From VXYL01 sp965199875 (GTDB taxonomy: Bacteria > Pseudomonadota > Gammaproteobacteria > Pseudomonadales > Azotimanducaceae), in contig OZ241346.1 in assembly GCA_965199875.1 (NCBI GenBank), forward strand, positions 744,001 through 808,000: 64,000 bases of DNA. The letters run 5' to 3'. Every line of letters starts with the position of its first letter. Within the stretch, counting starts at the first letter, position 1. Shown piece after piece: positions 17,536 to 26,757 of the stretch. The translations under genes were made by a program, and so were the position numbers. Below the pieces are notes generated by a model. That model saw only the letters and a list, made by a program, of their open reading frames with translations, was not told the origin of the DNA and made no database searches.

Positions 17536-18664
17536 ATGCTCCACGAGGAATCCTTCGCCGAACGCGCCGTCAAGGTCGAACTGGCCGCGCACCGCTATTC
17601 GCTGCTCCAAGACGCGAGCGGTCGGTTGCTTGGGATGGACGGGAACGGAGCGCTCAAAGCCGGCAGCGAGGCCGACGACAGCGTGGTGTGGGATTTCGAC
17701 CCTGGCGGCTTTCGCCACGTTGCCCACGGACGCTCGATCGCCGCCGCGAACGAGCGCGTCGCCTTCGACGGCGCATCGTTTCGCGCCTTGCCACGGCCCG
17801 GAGAAGCTGCCCTCGGAACATCTGCGCGAGTTGCGCGCCAACGGCTGGTCTTGCCTCACCGGCATCCTTGCGCTCGATGTGGTGGACGGCCTGCAGCGCA
17901 CGGCCTGCACGGATGCCTACGGCGACTCGACGCCCGATCGCGCCACGCCCCAGTTCAGCCAGCACGCGGCCTTGGCGAGAACGGCGGCGGAGCCGGTGTC
18001 GCTGTGGGTGATCCGCCAGTACCTGGGAACGCCGGACATCCACTTCTCGCACACGCCGGCGCTGATCGTGCTTGGCCGCGACGACGGCCAGCGCAACGTG
18101 CAGGGCTGGCACTCCGACTATCCCTATCACTGGGGCATCAACGTGCGCGGGCGCGTGCCGGAACTGCCCGGCGAGGTGCTGCTCGGCGTGCAGCGCAACG
18201 TCTGCGTCTCCGAGTTCACCAAGGAACGCGGCGCCACGGCCTTCAAGCTCGGCTCCCACGCCTTGAACCACGGGCCGCCGGAGGAATGGGGCACCGCGGG
18301 AATGCACGGCCGCCCCGGCTACCGCGCCGAACACGGCCTGCCCTACAACGGCCCGGAAGCGGACGTGGTGGAAGCGCCGGCGGGCAGCATCATCCTCTAC
18401 GACTCGCGCACCTGGCACCGCGCCGGCGTCAACCGCACCGGCGACAAACGCGCCGCCATGCTGCAAGCCATGACGCCGATGTTCGTCATGCCGAAGAACG
18501 ACACCAGCACCGCCTACAAGCACTTCCTCGACAGCGCCGCGTACCAGCAGATCAACGACCGCGAACGCAACGAACTGCGGCGCTTGATGGTGCATCGGTT
18601 TCTTGGCCCGGGCGGACGCGACGCCATTGGGCCGGACGCGGAGCTCTCGTCACGCGAGGGGTGA
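17536..18664 (+). pseudogene. phytanoyl-CoA dioxygenase (PhyH) family protein, one frameshift
   Basis: The first ~87 codons (MLHEESFAERAVKVELAAHR...) read in one frame with normal codon use. From about 17790-17800 the normal-looking frame is one base further on (GPEKLPSEHLRELRANGW...) and continues to the TGA at 18664. Joined, this is a PhyH-family Fe(II)/2-oxoglutarate dioxygenase: iron ligands HxD in GWHSDYPYHWG and the distal His in RTWHRAGVNRTGDKRAAM, with the 2-oxoglutarate-binding Arg following. Either the gene is broken or one base is wrong in the sequence. The substrate is unknown. It is divergent from the DUF4143 gene. Confidence 0.75.
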
Positions 18665-18743
18665 CTCCCTCGCGGCTCGGTGCGTTCTGCGTCGGCATCA
18701 GCACGCAGTCTGGCTGGATTCGCGCCACCCAGCCGACTTGCAC

Positions 18744-19229
18744 CTAGACGACGAGCGGACTTGCCGGTACGCCGTTCGCCAGCAGGTCGGCAAGCAGGCA
18801 GCCGAGGTTGCGCGGGCCGAAAACCTCATCGCTGGCGAGGATTTCCGCCACCGCCCACCAGCGGAACTCGACGAAGATGCCCACCTCGCTGACGTCGACG
18901 TTGTTGGTGCTCGTGGGTTGGAAGCGCCCTGTGCGAACCAGATAGATGTCCTCGTGCTGCTCCGTGACGATGCCGGCGCGGGCGAAGACGTGCGTGCGCT
19001 TCCAGACCAGCGGCGAGGGGTGGTCGAGCGCGAGGCCGGTCTCTTCCCACAGTTCCCGGCGCACCGCGCTCAAGGAGCTTTCGCCGCGCTTGCAGCCGCC
19101 GCCCGGCAACAGCCAGAAGTCGCCCGGCTGATCCGGCCGTTCGTGGCGCAGCAGCAGGACGCGCGCCGGGCATCCCGTCAGCACGACGGCACGGGCGGCC
19201 TGGCGCGTCTTGCGCGGCGGCGTTCGCAC
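18744..19229 (-). CDS. Nudix hydrolase
   Basis: A 161-residue protein with a complete Nudix box, GGGCKRGESSLSAVRRELW then EETGL, matching GX5EX7REUXEEXGU. It hydrolyses a nucleoside diphosphate linked to some other group; the substrate is not predictable. Later segments include AGIVTEQHEDIYLVRTG and FVEFRWWAVAEIL. A decayed copy of this segment seems to lie near 24190-24262. It is encoded 63 bp downstream of the DUF3500 gene on the same strand. Confidence 0.88.
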   Translation of the reverse strand: MRTPPRKTRQAARAVVLTGCPARVLLLRHERPDQPGDFWLLPGGGCKRGESSLSAVRRELWEETGLALDHPSPLVWKRTHVFARAGIVTEQHEDIYLVRTGRFQPTSTNNVDVSEVGIFVEFRWWAVAEILASDEVFGPRNLGCLLADLLANGVPASPLVV

Positions 19230-19292
19230 GGTGCTAGAGGGCGACGCGACGGCCGGCGAGCAAGGACAGGATGCGAAGCTGCCCCAGCAGCG

Positions 19293-20483
19293 TCATCGCG
19301 TTGCCGCGCTCCCATATTCGTTCGTGGGGTTGCGGTAGATGGTGTGTTCGTGGCCGCTGTCCTGGTCTTGGGTGGAGAACTCGACGATCAAGCGCGGCCC
19401 TTGAACGCGGTAGTAGATGGGGTGCGCACCGTCGATCTCGCCGTGCCAAGCGAAGTAGGTTTGGCCAAGGTCCTCGCGTACTTCCGCCAGGCGGTGCGCG
19501 GCGCTCTCGGCTGGCAGCATGCGCAGCCACAAGCCCACCATATCGACCAGCTGCTCTTGCAGCGCAGCGTTCCAGGCGCCCACGGCAGCGCCGTCGACCT
19601 CGGGTACGAAGCCGTCCTTGCCAGCGCCCGTCAGAGTTCCGCTTGGGCGGTCGTCAGAGAGTGCGTGGCGACGCTGGATTTCGTCGAGCGCACTCATGAT
19701 CGCCAGACCCGCGGCCCGATGTTCCGCCAGCGGCGCCACCGTGCCTGCGGGGGTGGCGTACAGTCCGGGTTCGACGCCGACGAACGTTGGCGAAAGGGTG
19801 CTGCGCTCGCCCGCCACGGTCATGTTGATGGCCAGATGGTGGCCGCCGAACTGCCAACCCCACGGCTGCTCGCGGACGGCCGCGGCGGGCGTCGAGTCGG
19901 CGTCGACATTCTCAACCGTCGCCAACTGCGCGTTGGCCGGTTCGCCGAAGAACGCCAGCCAGTAGTTGCCGCTGCTCCAATAGAAGCCGCCAACCAGAGA
20001 GTCGGCCGCCAACGCGTCCTCCGCGCCCACCACCGCCATCGTCGTCGCATAGCCGTCGGCGCTCAATGCCGTGGCGAGGAAGCGGTGCGCCGCCTCCGCT
20101 TGCGTCTCGCTCAAGTCGCCAAGGCGCACGCCGTTGCGGTCGTTGAAGAGGCCGGGCGGCAGATTGGACCAGTTGCTCCGGCGCGGATCGTCGAAGTTGA
20201 GGACCACCTCCGCTCGTTGCGTTGCGGAAAGCGTGTCGAGGAACGCCAAGGCCGCGTCCGCCGCAGTGCGGTGCGAGCTTCGCAGCCGCTCGTAGTCGAA
20301 AGCCATGTGCGTGGGAACGATCGGTGCGTCATCGACTTCCGCGCTCGCAACGGATGGCGCAGACCCATCGCAACCCGCACACACCGCAGACAGCACGACG
20401 ACGAGTGGGCCGACACGCCGGCACCGCTTGCCCAGAGCGGGCTGCCACACGCTAATCGATGGAAACCGCATCGCTGCGAACAT
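19293..20483 (-). CDS. DUF3500 protein, probable lipoprotein
   Basis: A 396-residue DUF3500 protein. The N-terminus has a hydrophobic segment ending VVVLSAVCAGCDGS, a plausible lipoprotein signal. Family blocks: FGGHHLAINMTVAGE, SPTFVGVEPGLY, QEQLVDMVGLWLRMLP, and the C-terminal TYFAWHGEIDG...YYRVQGPRLIVEFS...HTIYRNPTNEYG. The His-rich FGGHHLA and HEHTIYRNP segments suggest metal binding. The biochemical function is unknown. It is divergent from the rhodanese gene, with 147 bp between them. Confidence 0.85.
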   Translation of the reverse strand: MFAAMRFPSISVWQPALGKRCRRVGPLVVVLSAVCAGCDGSAPSVASAEVDDAPIVPTHMAFDYERLRSSHRTAADAALAFLDTLSATQRAEVVLNFDDPRRSNWSNLPPGLFNDRNGVRLGDLSETQAEAAHRFLATALSADGYATTMAVVGAEDALAADSLVGGFYWSSGNYWLAFFGEPANAQLATVENVDADSTPAAAVREQPWGWQFGGHHLAINMTVAGERSTLSPTFVGVEPGLYATPAGTVAPLAEHRAAGLAIMSALDEIQRRHALSDDRPSGTLTGAGKDGFVPEVDGAAVGAWNAALQEQLVDMVGLWLRMLPAESAAHRLAEVREDLGQTYFAWHGEIDGAHPIYYRVQGPRLIVEFSTQDQDSGHEHTIYRNPTNEYGSAATR

Positions 20484-20630
20484 GATCTCTCACCCTTTCG
20501 TCTTCGACTCGCCTACTGTCGCGCAAGCGGAGCGGCTTGTCCACGACGCAGCGCCGCGCTTGCACTCGGCGTGGACAGACAAGATGCACGGGCCGATACT
20601 TCGGCGTAGCTGAACGGAGCGAGACGGCAA

Positions 20631-21500
20631 GTGCCCTATACGAACCCCGAATACCTCGTCACTGCGCAAGAATTGGCCGCGAACCTCGATGCGCCCAATC
20701 TCCGCGTCTTCGACGCCACCGTGTTCTTGCAGCCAGCGCCAAGCGGCGTTGGCTATCGGGCGGAGTCCGGCCTGGCGCGGTTTCAGCGCGGCCATGTGCC
20801 GGGAGCGGCGTTTCTCGATCTGATCGAGGCCGCGTCGGAGACCGGCACGGGCTTGGGCTTCAGCCTGCCGCCGCCAAGCCAGCTGCAAGCGCTGTTCCGG
20901 TCCCTAGGCATCGACGACGACAGCGAAGTCGTGCTCTACAGCACCGGCCACATCATGTGGGCCACCCGGGCCTGGTGGCTGCTGCGCTACTGCGGCCATG
21001 GCCGCGCGAGAGTGCTGAACGGCGGCTTCAAGGCTTGGCGAGCGGGCGAACATCCGATCTCCACGAAGATCCGCACCTATCCTCCCGGTGGTTTCACCGC
21101 GCGTCCAGTGGAGAGCTTGTTCGCCGACAAGGAGGCCGTCTTGGCGGCCATCGCCGATGCGGAGACCTGCACGGTGAACGCCCTGTCGCCCGAAGTCCAT
21201 GCCGGCGAGGGCGACTTCACCTACGGCCGGCGCGGCCACATCGCCGGCAGCGTCAACGTCTACTACGACCAACTCTTGGACGACGGCCACTTCAAGCAGA
21301 GCGACGCGCTGCGCGAGGCGCTGAACGCCAAAGGGCTGCTCGACGCGCCCCGCGTCATCGCCTACTGCGGCGGCGGCATCTCTGCGACGGTGGACGCCTT
21401 CGCCTGCCAATTGCTCGGTCACCAGAACGTCGCCGTCTACGACGGCTCGATGTCCGAGTGGGTACGCGACGAGTCGTTGCCGATGGAGACCGGTCGGTAG
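20631..21500 (+). CDS. two-domain sulfurtransferase (rhodanese)
   Basis: A 289-residue thiosulfate/3-mercaptopyruvate sulfurtransferase-like protein with tandem rhodanese domains. The first (residues ~8-125) contains RFQRGHVPGAAFLDL; the second carries the active-site loop AYCGGGISATVDAF with the catalytic Cys. The loop CGGGISA differs from the CRxGxx[R/T] of typical rhodanese and mercaptopyruvate enzymes, so the donor is uncertain. It starts with GTG at 20631. The gene ends just before the ISAzo13 relic that marks the edge of the IS-rich region. Confidence 0.87.
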   Translation: MPYTNPEYLVTAQELAANLDAPNLRVFDATVFLQPAPSGVGYRAESGLARFQRGHVPGAAFLDLIEAASETGTGLGFSLPPPSQLQALFRSLGIDDDSEVVLYSTGHIMWATRAWWLLRYCGHGRARVLNGGFKAWRAGEHPISTKIRTYPPGGFTARPVESLFADKEAVLAAIADAETCTVNALSPEVHAGEGDFTYGRRGHIAGSVNVYYDQLLDDGHFKQSDALREALNAKGLLDAPRVIAYCGGGISATVDAFACQLLGHQNVAVYDGSMSEWVRDESLPMETGR

Positions 21501-21509
21501 GCCCTTCGC

Positions 21510-21800
21510 TTACGGCGTCGTTGGTGTGGGTTGATCCGGTGTTGGCGACAGCTTCACCACCGCCTCGCGGCTGACCAGCGGGCGCCCGCGCCAGTTCTCC
21601 GTGATCCAGCAGAACGTCCGGTGCTCGATCTTGTTCCACTTGCTGGTGCCCGGCGGGAAGTGGCACACCGACACCTCCAGCCCCGTCGCGTCCGCGACGC
21701 GCTGCAGCCAGTTTCCACAGCCGGTTGCGCGGCCCGTTCGAGCCGCCCGCGTCCGCCGTCACCAGCAGGCACTTCGCGTCCGGATACGTGCGGACCTCAA
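21510..21800 (-). pseudogene. ISAzo13-family transposase relic (C-terminal part, frameshifted)
   Basis: Reading the minus strand from 21800: FEVRTYPDAKCLLVTADAGG then SNGPRNRLWK in one frame. From about 21708 the next frame reads LQRVADATGLEVSVCHFPPG, TSKWNKIEHRTFCWITENWR and GRPLVSREAVVKL, to a TAA at 21510. Both parts are hallmark C-terminal ISAzo13 sequence. The N-terminal half is absent and there is one frameshift, so the element is dead. The truncated end meets the DUF2806 gene at an IS1380-like end sequence. Confidence 0.8.
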
Positions 21801-21801
21801 A

Positions 21802-21815
21802 CTGCAACAATAGGG
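21802..21815. repeat. isolated IS1380-type terminal sequence
   Basis: CTGCAACAATAGGG here matches 14 of the 15 bases of the right end of the IS1380 element at 25126-26757 (CCTGCAACAATAGGG). It sits exactly where the ISAzo13 relic meets the end of the DUF2806 gene, with no IS1380 transposase beside it. It could be the scar of a lost element, or chance. Confidence 0.45.
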
Positions 21816-22012
21816 ATAACGTCTCTGGACCTCCATTGTGCAATGCAATCCTCTTTATACTCGTCGTTGGGTTTGGCGTCACAGAGCGGGAGAAGCTCTT
21901 TTCCTAGCAGTGTCAAAGAAATAGTCGATCCTCGCGGAACCTGCAATGACTCAGGAAATCTCATCGCGTACTTTTCGTCGAAGTACTGAATGTACGCTTG
22001 TCTATGTTGTAC

Positions 22013-23284
22013 CACTGCTGTCCCATTAACTTGGAGAAATTAGGAGGCTTGGATCGTCCAGTGCGGTATGATTGCGTTCGAGAAAACCAATCGAAACACA
22101 GGAGATCCAAGCCGTGGCGCACAATAGCACGATATTCGGGCAGTTGCTCAAGCTGTTGCCGAGACATGAATTCGACAAGCTGGCGGAGAAGCACAAGACG
22201 GGGCGGATGTCGCGCAAGCTGACGCGGTGGGGCCAGTTCGTGGCGATGGGGGCGGCGCAGCTGACGGGGCGCTGCAGCCTTCGGGACATCGTGTCGAACC
22301 TGTCGGCGCAGTCGCGCAAGCTGTACCACCTGGGGGTGGGCGAGGTGTCGCGGTCGTCGCTGGCGCGGGTGAACGCGGAGAAGCCGTGGCAGTTGTACCG
22401 GGAGCTGTTCGGCGTGCTGCTGGGGCGCTGCCGGCCGATGTCGCCGGGGCACGGGTTCCGGTTCAAGAACCCGCTGTACTCGCTGGACTCGACGGTGGTC
22501 GATCTGTGCCTGTCGGTGTTTCCGTGGGCGAAGTTCCGGCGGACGAAGGGCGGGGTGAAGGCGCACGTGGCGCTGGACCACGCGGGTCACCTGCCGGCGT
22601 TCATGACGGTGACGGACGCCAGGACGTCGGACATCGAGGCGGCGCGGGCGCTGCGCCTGCCGAAGGGGAGCATCGTCGCGGCGGACCGGGCGTACATGGA
22701 CTTCCATTGGATCAACTCGTTGATTCTGCAAGGTGTTTTCCTGGTGACGCGGCTCAAGAGGCGGATCAAGCACCGCGTCGTGGAGCGGCGGGAAGTCAAC
22801 GAGCGGCTGGGCGTCACGTCCGACCAGACGATCGAGCTCACCAGCGCGCGGGGCCGCAAGCGGTGCCCGCACCGGCTGCGCCGGATCGGCTACCGCGACC
22901 CCGCGACGGGGAAGCACTGCGTCTTCCTGACGACGAACTTCGAGCTGTCGGCGAAGACCATCGCGGACATCTACAAGGCGCGCTGGCAGGTGGAGCTGTT
23001 CTTCAAGTGGATCAAGCAGAACCTGAAGGTGAAGAGCTTCGTGGGCACGTCGCGCAACGCCGTGCTGACGCAGCTGTGGATCGCCGTGTGCATGTACCTG
23101 CTGGTGTGCTACGTGAAGTTCCTCAGCCGCGGAGGCTGGAAGCTCGTCGGAATCCTGCGCCTTCTGCAGCTCAGCCTGTTCGAGCGGCGCTCCCTCGACG
23201 ACCTGCTCGGAAACAACACTCAGGACCCGCCGACCTGTCCGCAAACCGAGATGAAGTTCGCGTGGAGTTAATGGGACAGCAATG
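22013..23284 (+). mobile_element. complete IS4-family insertion sequence, 9-bp target duplication
   Basis: 1272 bp with 19-bp terminal inverted repeats: left CACTGCTGTCCCATTAACT, right (complement) CATTGCTGTCCCATTAACT, one mismatch. It is flanked by the direct repeat ATGTTGTAC at 22004-22012 and 23285-23293, a 9-bp target duplication. One transposase gene fills the element. It is inserted in the DUF2806 gene. The near-perfect ends and intact transposase suggest a recent, possibly active insertion. Confidence 0.9.
22114..23271 (+). CDS. IS4-family transposase
   Basis: A 385-residue DDE transposase. Catalytic triad: Asp in YSLDSTVVDL, Asp in VAADRAYMDF, and Glu in the IS4 signature YKARWQVELFFKWIKQNLK (Y-2-R-3-E-6-K). 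I start at the GTG at 22114 (VAHNSTIFGQLLKLL) because AGGAGA is nine bases upstream; the frame is open to an ATG at 22072. The stop TAA overlaps the right inverted repeat. The gene is full length and has no visible defect. Confidence 0.92.
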   Translation: MAHNSTIFGQLLKLLPRHEFDKLAEKHKTGRMSRKLTRWGQFVAMGAAQLTGRCSLRDIVSNLSAQSRKLYHLGVGEVSRSSLARVNAEKPWQLYRELFGVLLGRCRPMSPGHGFRFKNPLYSLDSTVVDLCLSVFPWAKFRRTKGGVKAHVALDHAGHLPAFMTVTDARTSDIEAARALRLPKGSIVAADRAYMDFHWINSLILQGVFLVTRLKRRIKHRVVERREVNERLGVTSDQTIELTSARGRKRCPHRLRRIGYRDPATGKHCVFLTTNFELSAKTIADIYKARWQVELFFKWIKQNLKVKSFVGTSRNAVLTQLWIAVCMYLLVCYVKFLSRGGWKLVGILRLLQLSLFERRSLDDLLGNNTQDPPTCPQTEMKFAWS

Positions 23285-23916
23285 ATGTTGTACATTCATG
23301 TATCCGAGCAAGGGGCTGCCGAAGCCCGTGCTTAACCCCGTTCTCTGCAAGACATACTCCGCTAGAGGGACGATTTTCTCGAAGACTCCCAATACACGAC
23401 CTCTCGATGCAATGGACCTGGGCCAAATGCCCAGACGCACTGCGCTAGTTTCGCGAATGCTTCGATGTCGTCCTTGCTCATGCAGGCTACCGCATTTAGT
23501 GCCCATTTGGAGAACGAACCCTGCGACTGTGCTTCGCCGGCGAGGATTCTCGCCCACCATTGCTGGAGACCCTCGTCGGACGTGTTCTGTGCCTTTTCTA
23601 GCCAAAGCGCGATCCAATCTGGGTCTTCGATCTTGGGATCCGGCAGATCTTCCAGCAGCGGTGTTGCCTTCTCAGCTATGGCTATCAAGTTTCCCTGCCG
23701 GTACTCAGCGAGGCCTTCCTCAATGGTCGCAATGTCCCGGTTGGTCTGCGCTTCGATCAACTTGACGTCGCGGTCGGCTTCTGCATTGAGTCGTTTACCG
23801 TGCGCTGTTGCACCCGTTGCATCGGACACCAACTGCGCGACATGCTCTAGCCCCTTTCCAAGGCCTCCGCCCTTGGAACCCTTGGAACTTAGTATGTTTA
23901 TGTTTACTTTCACCAT

Positions 23917-24321
23917 AAGTTAGTGCTCTCGCTTAGACGCTACGTCCCATCGACGCTCGACAACAATCCAGCCTCCTTGTTGCGGATGTGACCCATGGTG
24001 GTCGCCCTCGTTGCATGGGCACTTCAGTGGCCAGTCTCGGCGTCGCAGGCAGCCGCGCCGACCGGTAGAGAGCCCGGAGATCGGTCAGAGATGTCCTGCG
24101 AGCGTACTTATGCATCGGCCTGCATCGTGTTTCTCGCCACATACCCTAACACACCAAGGGCGGCGCGTGGGCTAGGACTGCGTCCGGAAGTCAACGCCCC
24201 AACGTCCGAACCAGATGCCCTCGTACTGCTCGGTGACAATGCCAGCGTGGCGAATACAGGCGCCTCCGCCGAGCGCCGAGGTCGGCTACAATCCGCCGCA
24301 TCCAGAGCGTGGCCCGCCAGC
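23917..24321. other. non-coding stretch before the restriction gene, with a possible Nudix relic
   Basis: 405 bp between the divergent DUF2806 and res genes, so promoters for both probably lie here, but I see no convincing -35/-10 pair. On the minus strand at about 24190-24262 a short frame reads IRHAGIVTEQYEGIWFGRWG, close to AGIVTEQHEDIYLVRTG of the Nudix protein at 18744-19229. It is too short to be functional. Nothing else recognisable. Confidence 0.5.
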
Positions 24322-25125
24322 ATGGCCGATTTCCTTGACCAGCCCATCCTGAACTCGCCCTACGAGCGGCCTGGGGAACACTGGGAGCTGGACGACAACC
24401 GACAGCCCACCAACAAGCGCATCGGCAGCCGCCGGCCTGCCTCCTTCATCACGCCAGTGCCCAAACCGCGCAAACAACGGCGCCAGCAGGCGGAAATGGT
24501 GCTCAACCAAGCTGCCGCAGAGGTCAGCAGCGACAATCAACGCTACGACTTGGATGCCCACATCAACGCCTTGCGCCGACAGCTCGACGCTTGGCGCGAG
24601 TTGCCGGCCCACCAGTGGCGGGTGACGCCGCAGACCGCCCGGCTGCTCCAACACTGGCGGCACCACTCCTTCAGCGGCATCCGGCCGTTCTTCTGCCAAG
24701 TGGAGGCGGCGGAGACGGTGATCTGGCTTACCGAAGTGGCACCCAGCCTTGGCCGCGAAGCGCGCAACATCCTCGAGCACCTGCGAAACGCCAACGAAGG
24801 CGCCAATCCGGGGCTGTCGCGCCTCGCGCTGAAGCTGGCAACCGGCGCCGGCAAGACCACGGTGATGGCCATGCTCATCGCGTGGCAGACGGTGAATGCC
24901 GTGCGGCATCCCGGCAGCCGCCGCTTCACGCGGGGCTTCCTCGTGGTGACGCCGGGCATCACCATCCGCGAACGGCTGCGGGTACTGCAACCGAACGACC
25001 CGGACAGCTACTACCAAGCCCGCGAGCTGGTGCCGCAAGACATGCTGACGGACCTGCAGCGCGCCACCATCGTCATCGCCAACTACCACGCCTTCATCCG
25101 CCGCGAGCACATGTCCCTGGCGAAA

Positions 25126-26757
25126 CCCTATTGTTGCAGGCTTTCGGCGTCTAAGTTACGAGGGCATCGAGGTACTGAGACATTGCGGCCTCTGTCTTGG
25201 GGTCGCTCATGATGGACAGGACGCGCTTCTGCCCGGAGTTGACGAAGCGGCCGGCGCGGAGAAGGAAGTCGTTTCTCATGGTTCGCAGCTGGGCGAACGC
25301 CCACAGAGGGGAACGCTTGGGACTGGTGCGCCGGCACGGCGGCCGGGCGGCCATCTGGAGTTCGCGGGCGAGGTTGTGGGCGAGCACGGCGGCGAGGGCG
25401 AAGACGCGGTTGGCGGCCTCCTTGCGGCACGGCGCGTAGCCGAGGCCGCACTGCGACTTCAGTTCGGCGAACATGGCCTCCTGGGCGCCGCGGCCTTCGT
25501 GGAACAGCGCCACGGCGCGGGCGCGGACGCGCTTGCTGGTGGCCACGACCTTGAACTCGAAGCCGTGCTCGCGGGGCTCGAACAGGTCGAGCTGCAGCGG
25601 TTCCTTGCGGCGCAGGGGAACCCGTCGCCGGACGACCACCAGGCGTCGTCGGCAATGCCAGCTGGCGGGCTTCCAGCGCAGTTCGAAGAAGGAGATGTCC
25701 GGGCTGGCCCGGCGCCACCGGCGGCGCCCCTCGACGGCGGCCTTGAGGTCGGCGAAGCGGGCGAACGGCACGGACACCGTGTATTCGACTTCGCGCTTCT
25801 CGAGTTCGCCGAGCAGCTTGCCGTCGAAGAACGCGGCGTCCATGCGCGTCTCCAGGCGGACGCCCGGCAGTGCGGCGCGGAGCCGGTCGGCGGTTCCGCA
25901 GATGAAGTCCAGGGCTCCCGTGGAGTCGGCCACGTTGCCCGGACGGTGCAGGACGTCGAGCGCCTGGCCGGTCTGCGCGACGGTGGCGAACAGCGGCCAG
26001 TAGCTCCGCTGCCCCTTCCTGGCCGGGTTGTAGCCGACCGCCGTGCCTTCCGCCAGCCGGCGGGTGCCCAGCACCGTGCCGTCGAAGTCCACCGTCGCCC
26101 GCCGCGGCGCCAGCGCCCGCAGCCGGTCCAGCGCCATGTCGCGCGCCAGCGCCCGCAGCCGGTCCGCGCCGCGCGCGTCCATGTCCGACAACGCCCGCGA
26201 CACCGTCGACACGTCCGGCAGCCGGCGCAGCCCCACCGCCCGCCGCACCGCCTCGTCGTTCCGGTAGCGCACCATGTCGCGCAGTTCGCGGCAGCCGACC
26301 AGCAGATGCACCACCAGCAGCAGCGTCACCGCGTGCGGCGCGTAGGCGCGCCGGCCCGACTCGTGCCGGAAGCAGCCGCGCAGCCGCTCCTTCAGGCCGA
26401 GACGCGAGAACAGACCTTGGAACACCACCAGCCCGGCGTGCGACGTGAGACTCTGGTCCTCGAACCGGACGACCAGCCCGCTTCGCGTTTTGCCGCTGAC
26501 TTCTTTCCTGATACGATTCACTTCGGCGGTCTCCTCCGATGTTGCCTTCGATCACCAACATCGTAACAGAGGAGGCCGCCTTTTCATCTGCGGGAAACGA
26601 TGAAATGTCGTATTCCAGCCGCGCCGAATACCGAAAGACCAGCTCCCGGACAACCTCACTTGGAGTGAGCTCAACCGGCAGGCCCGAAGCGCCGCGGAAA
26701 CCCTGGTCCGTCGTTGGGATCCCATACCTTTGGAACTCTCGACCTGCAACAATAGGG
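25126..26757 (-). mobile_element. complete IS1380-family insertion sequence, 4-bp target duplication
   Basis: 1632 bp with 15-bp perfect inverted repeats, CCCTATTGTTGCAGG at the left and its complement at the right. It is flanked by GAAA at 25122-25125 and 26758-26761. One full transposase gene runs on the minus strand. The clean ends and exact restoration of the host frame on excision in silico point to a recent insertion. A lone end of the same type is at 21802-21815. Confidence 0.9.
25151..26521 (-). CDS. IS1380-family transposase
   Basis: A 456-residue transposase starting at GTG (MNRIRKEVSGKTRSGL...), with GGAGGAG 8-14 bases upstream. Landmarks: ATVDFDGTVLGTRRLAEG with the first Asp, ETRMDAAFFDGKLL with the second Asp, and EAMFAELKSQCGLGYAPC with the Glu. 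Length and spacing fit the family. It reads opposite to the interrupted restriction gene and ends close to the left end of the element. Confidence 0.9.
   Translation of the reverse strand: MNRIRKEVSGKTRSGLVVRFEDQSLTSHAGLVVFQGLFSRLGLKERLRGCFRHESGRRAYAPHAVTLLLVVHLLVGCRELRDMVRYRNDEAVRRAVGLRRLPDVSTVSRALSDMDARGADRLRALARDMALDRLRALAPRRATVDFDGTVLGTRRLAEGTAVGYNPARKGQRSYWPLFATVAQTGQALDVLHRPGNVADSTGALDFICGTADRLRAALPGVRLETRMDAAFFDGKLLGELEKREVEYTVSVPFARFADLKAAVEGRRRWRRASPDISFFELRWKPASWHCRRRLVVVRRRVPLRRKEPLQLDLFEPREHGFEFKVVATSKRVRARAVALFHEGRGAQEAMFAELKSQCGLGYAPCRKEAANRVFALAAVLAHNLARELQMAARPPCRRTSPKRSPLWAFAQLRTMRNDFLLRAGRFVNSGQKRVLSIMSDPKTEAAMSQYLDALVT

Larger units (their letters stand above)
21797..23916 (-). 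pseudogene. DUF2806 protein gene, interrupted by an IS4 element and frameshifted
   Basis: From the ATG at 23916: MVKVNINILSSKGSKGGG, a linker, then the DUF2806 core DWIALWLEKAQNTSDEGLQQ, WWARILAGEAQSQGSFSKWA. After LAQCVWAFGPG the frame shifts near 23380-23400 and continues VFEKIVPLAEYVLQRTGLST...LLGYMNVQH. There it is cut by the IS4 copy; removing the IS and one 9-bp duplication joins it in frame to RQAYIQYFDEKYAMRFPESL...IPIVAV and a TGA at 21797. DUF2806 proteins are small accessory proteins of unknown role, often near phage or defence genes. Confidence 0.75.
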
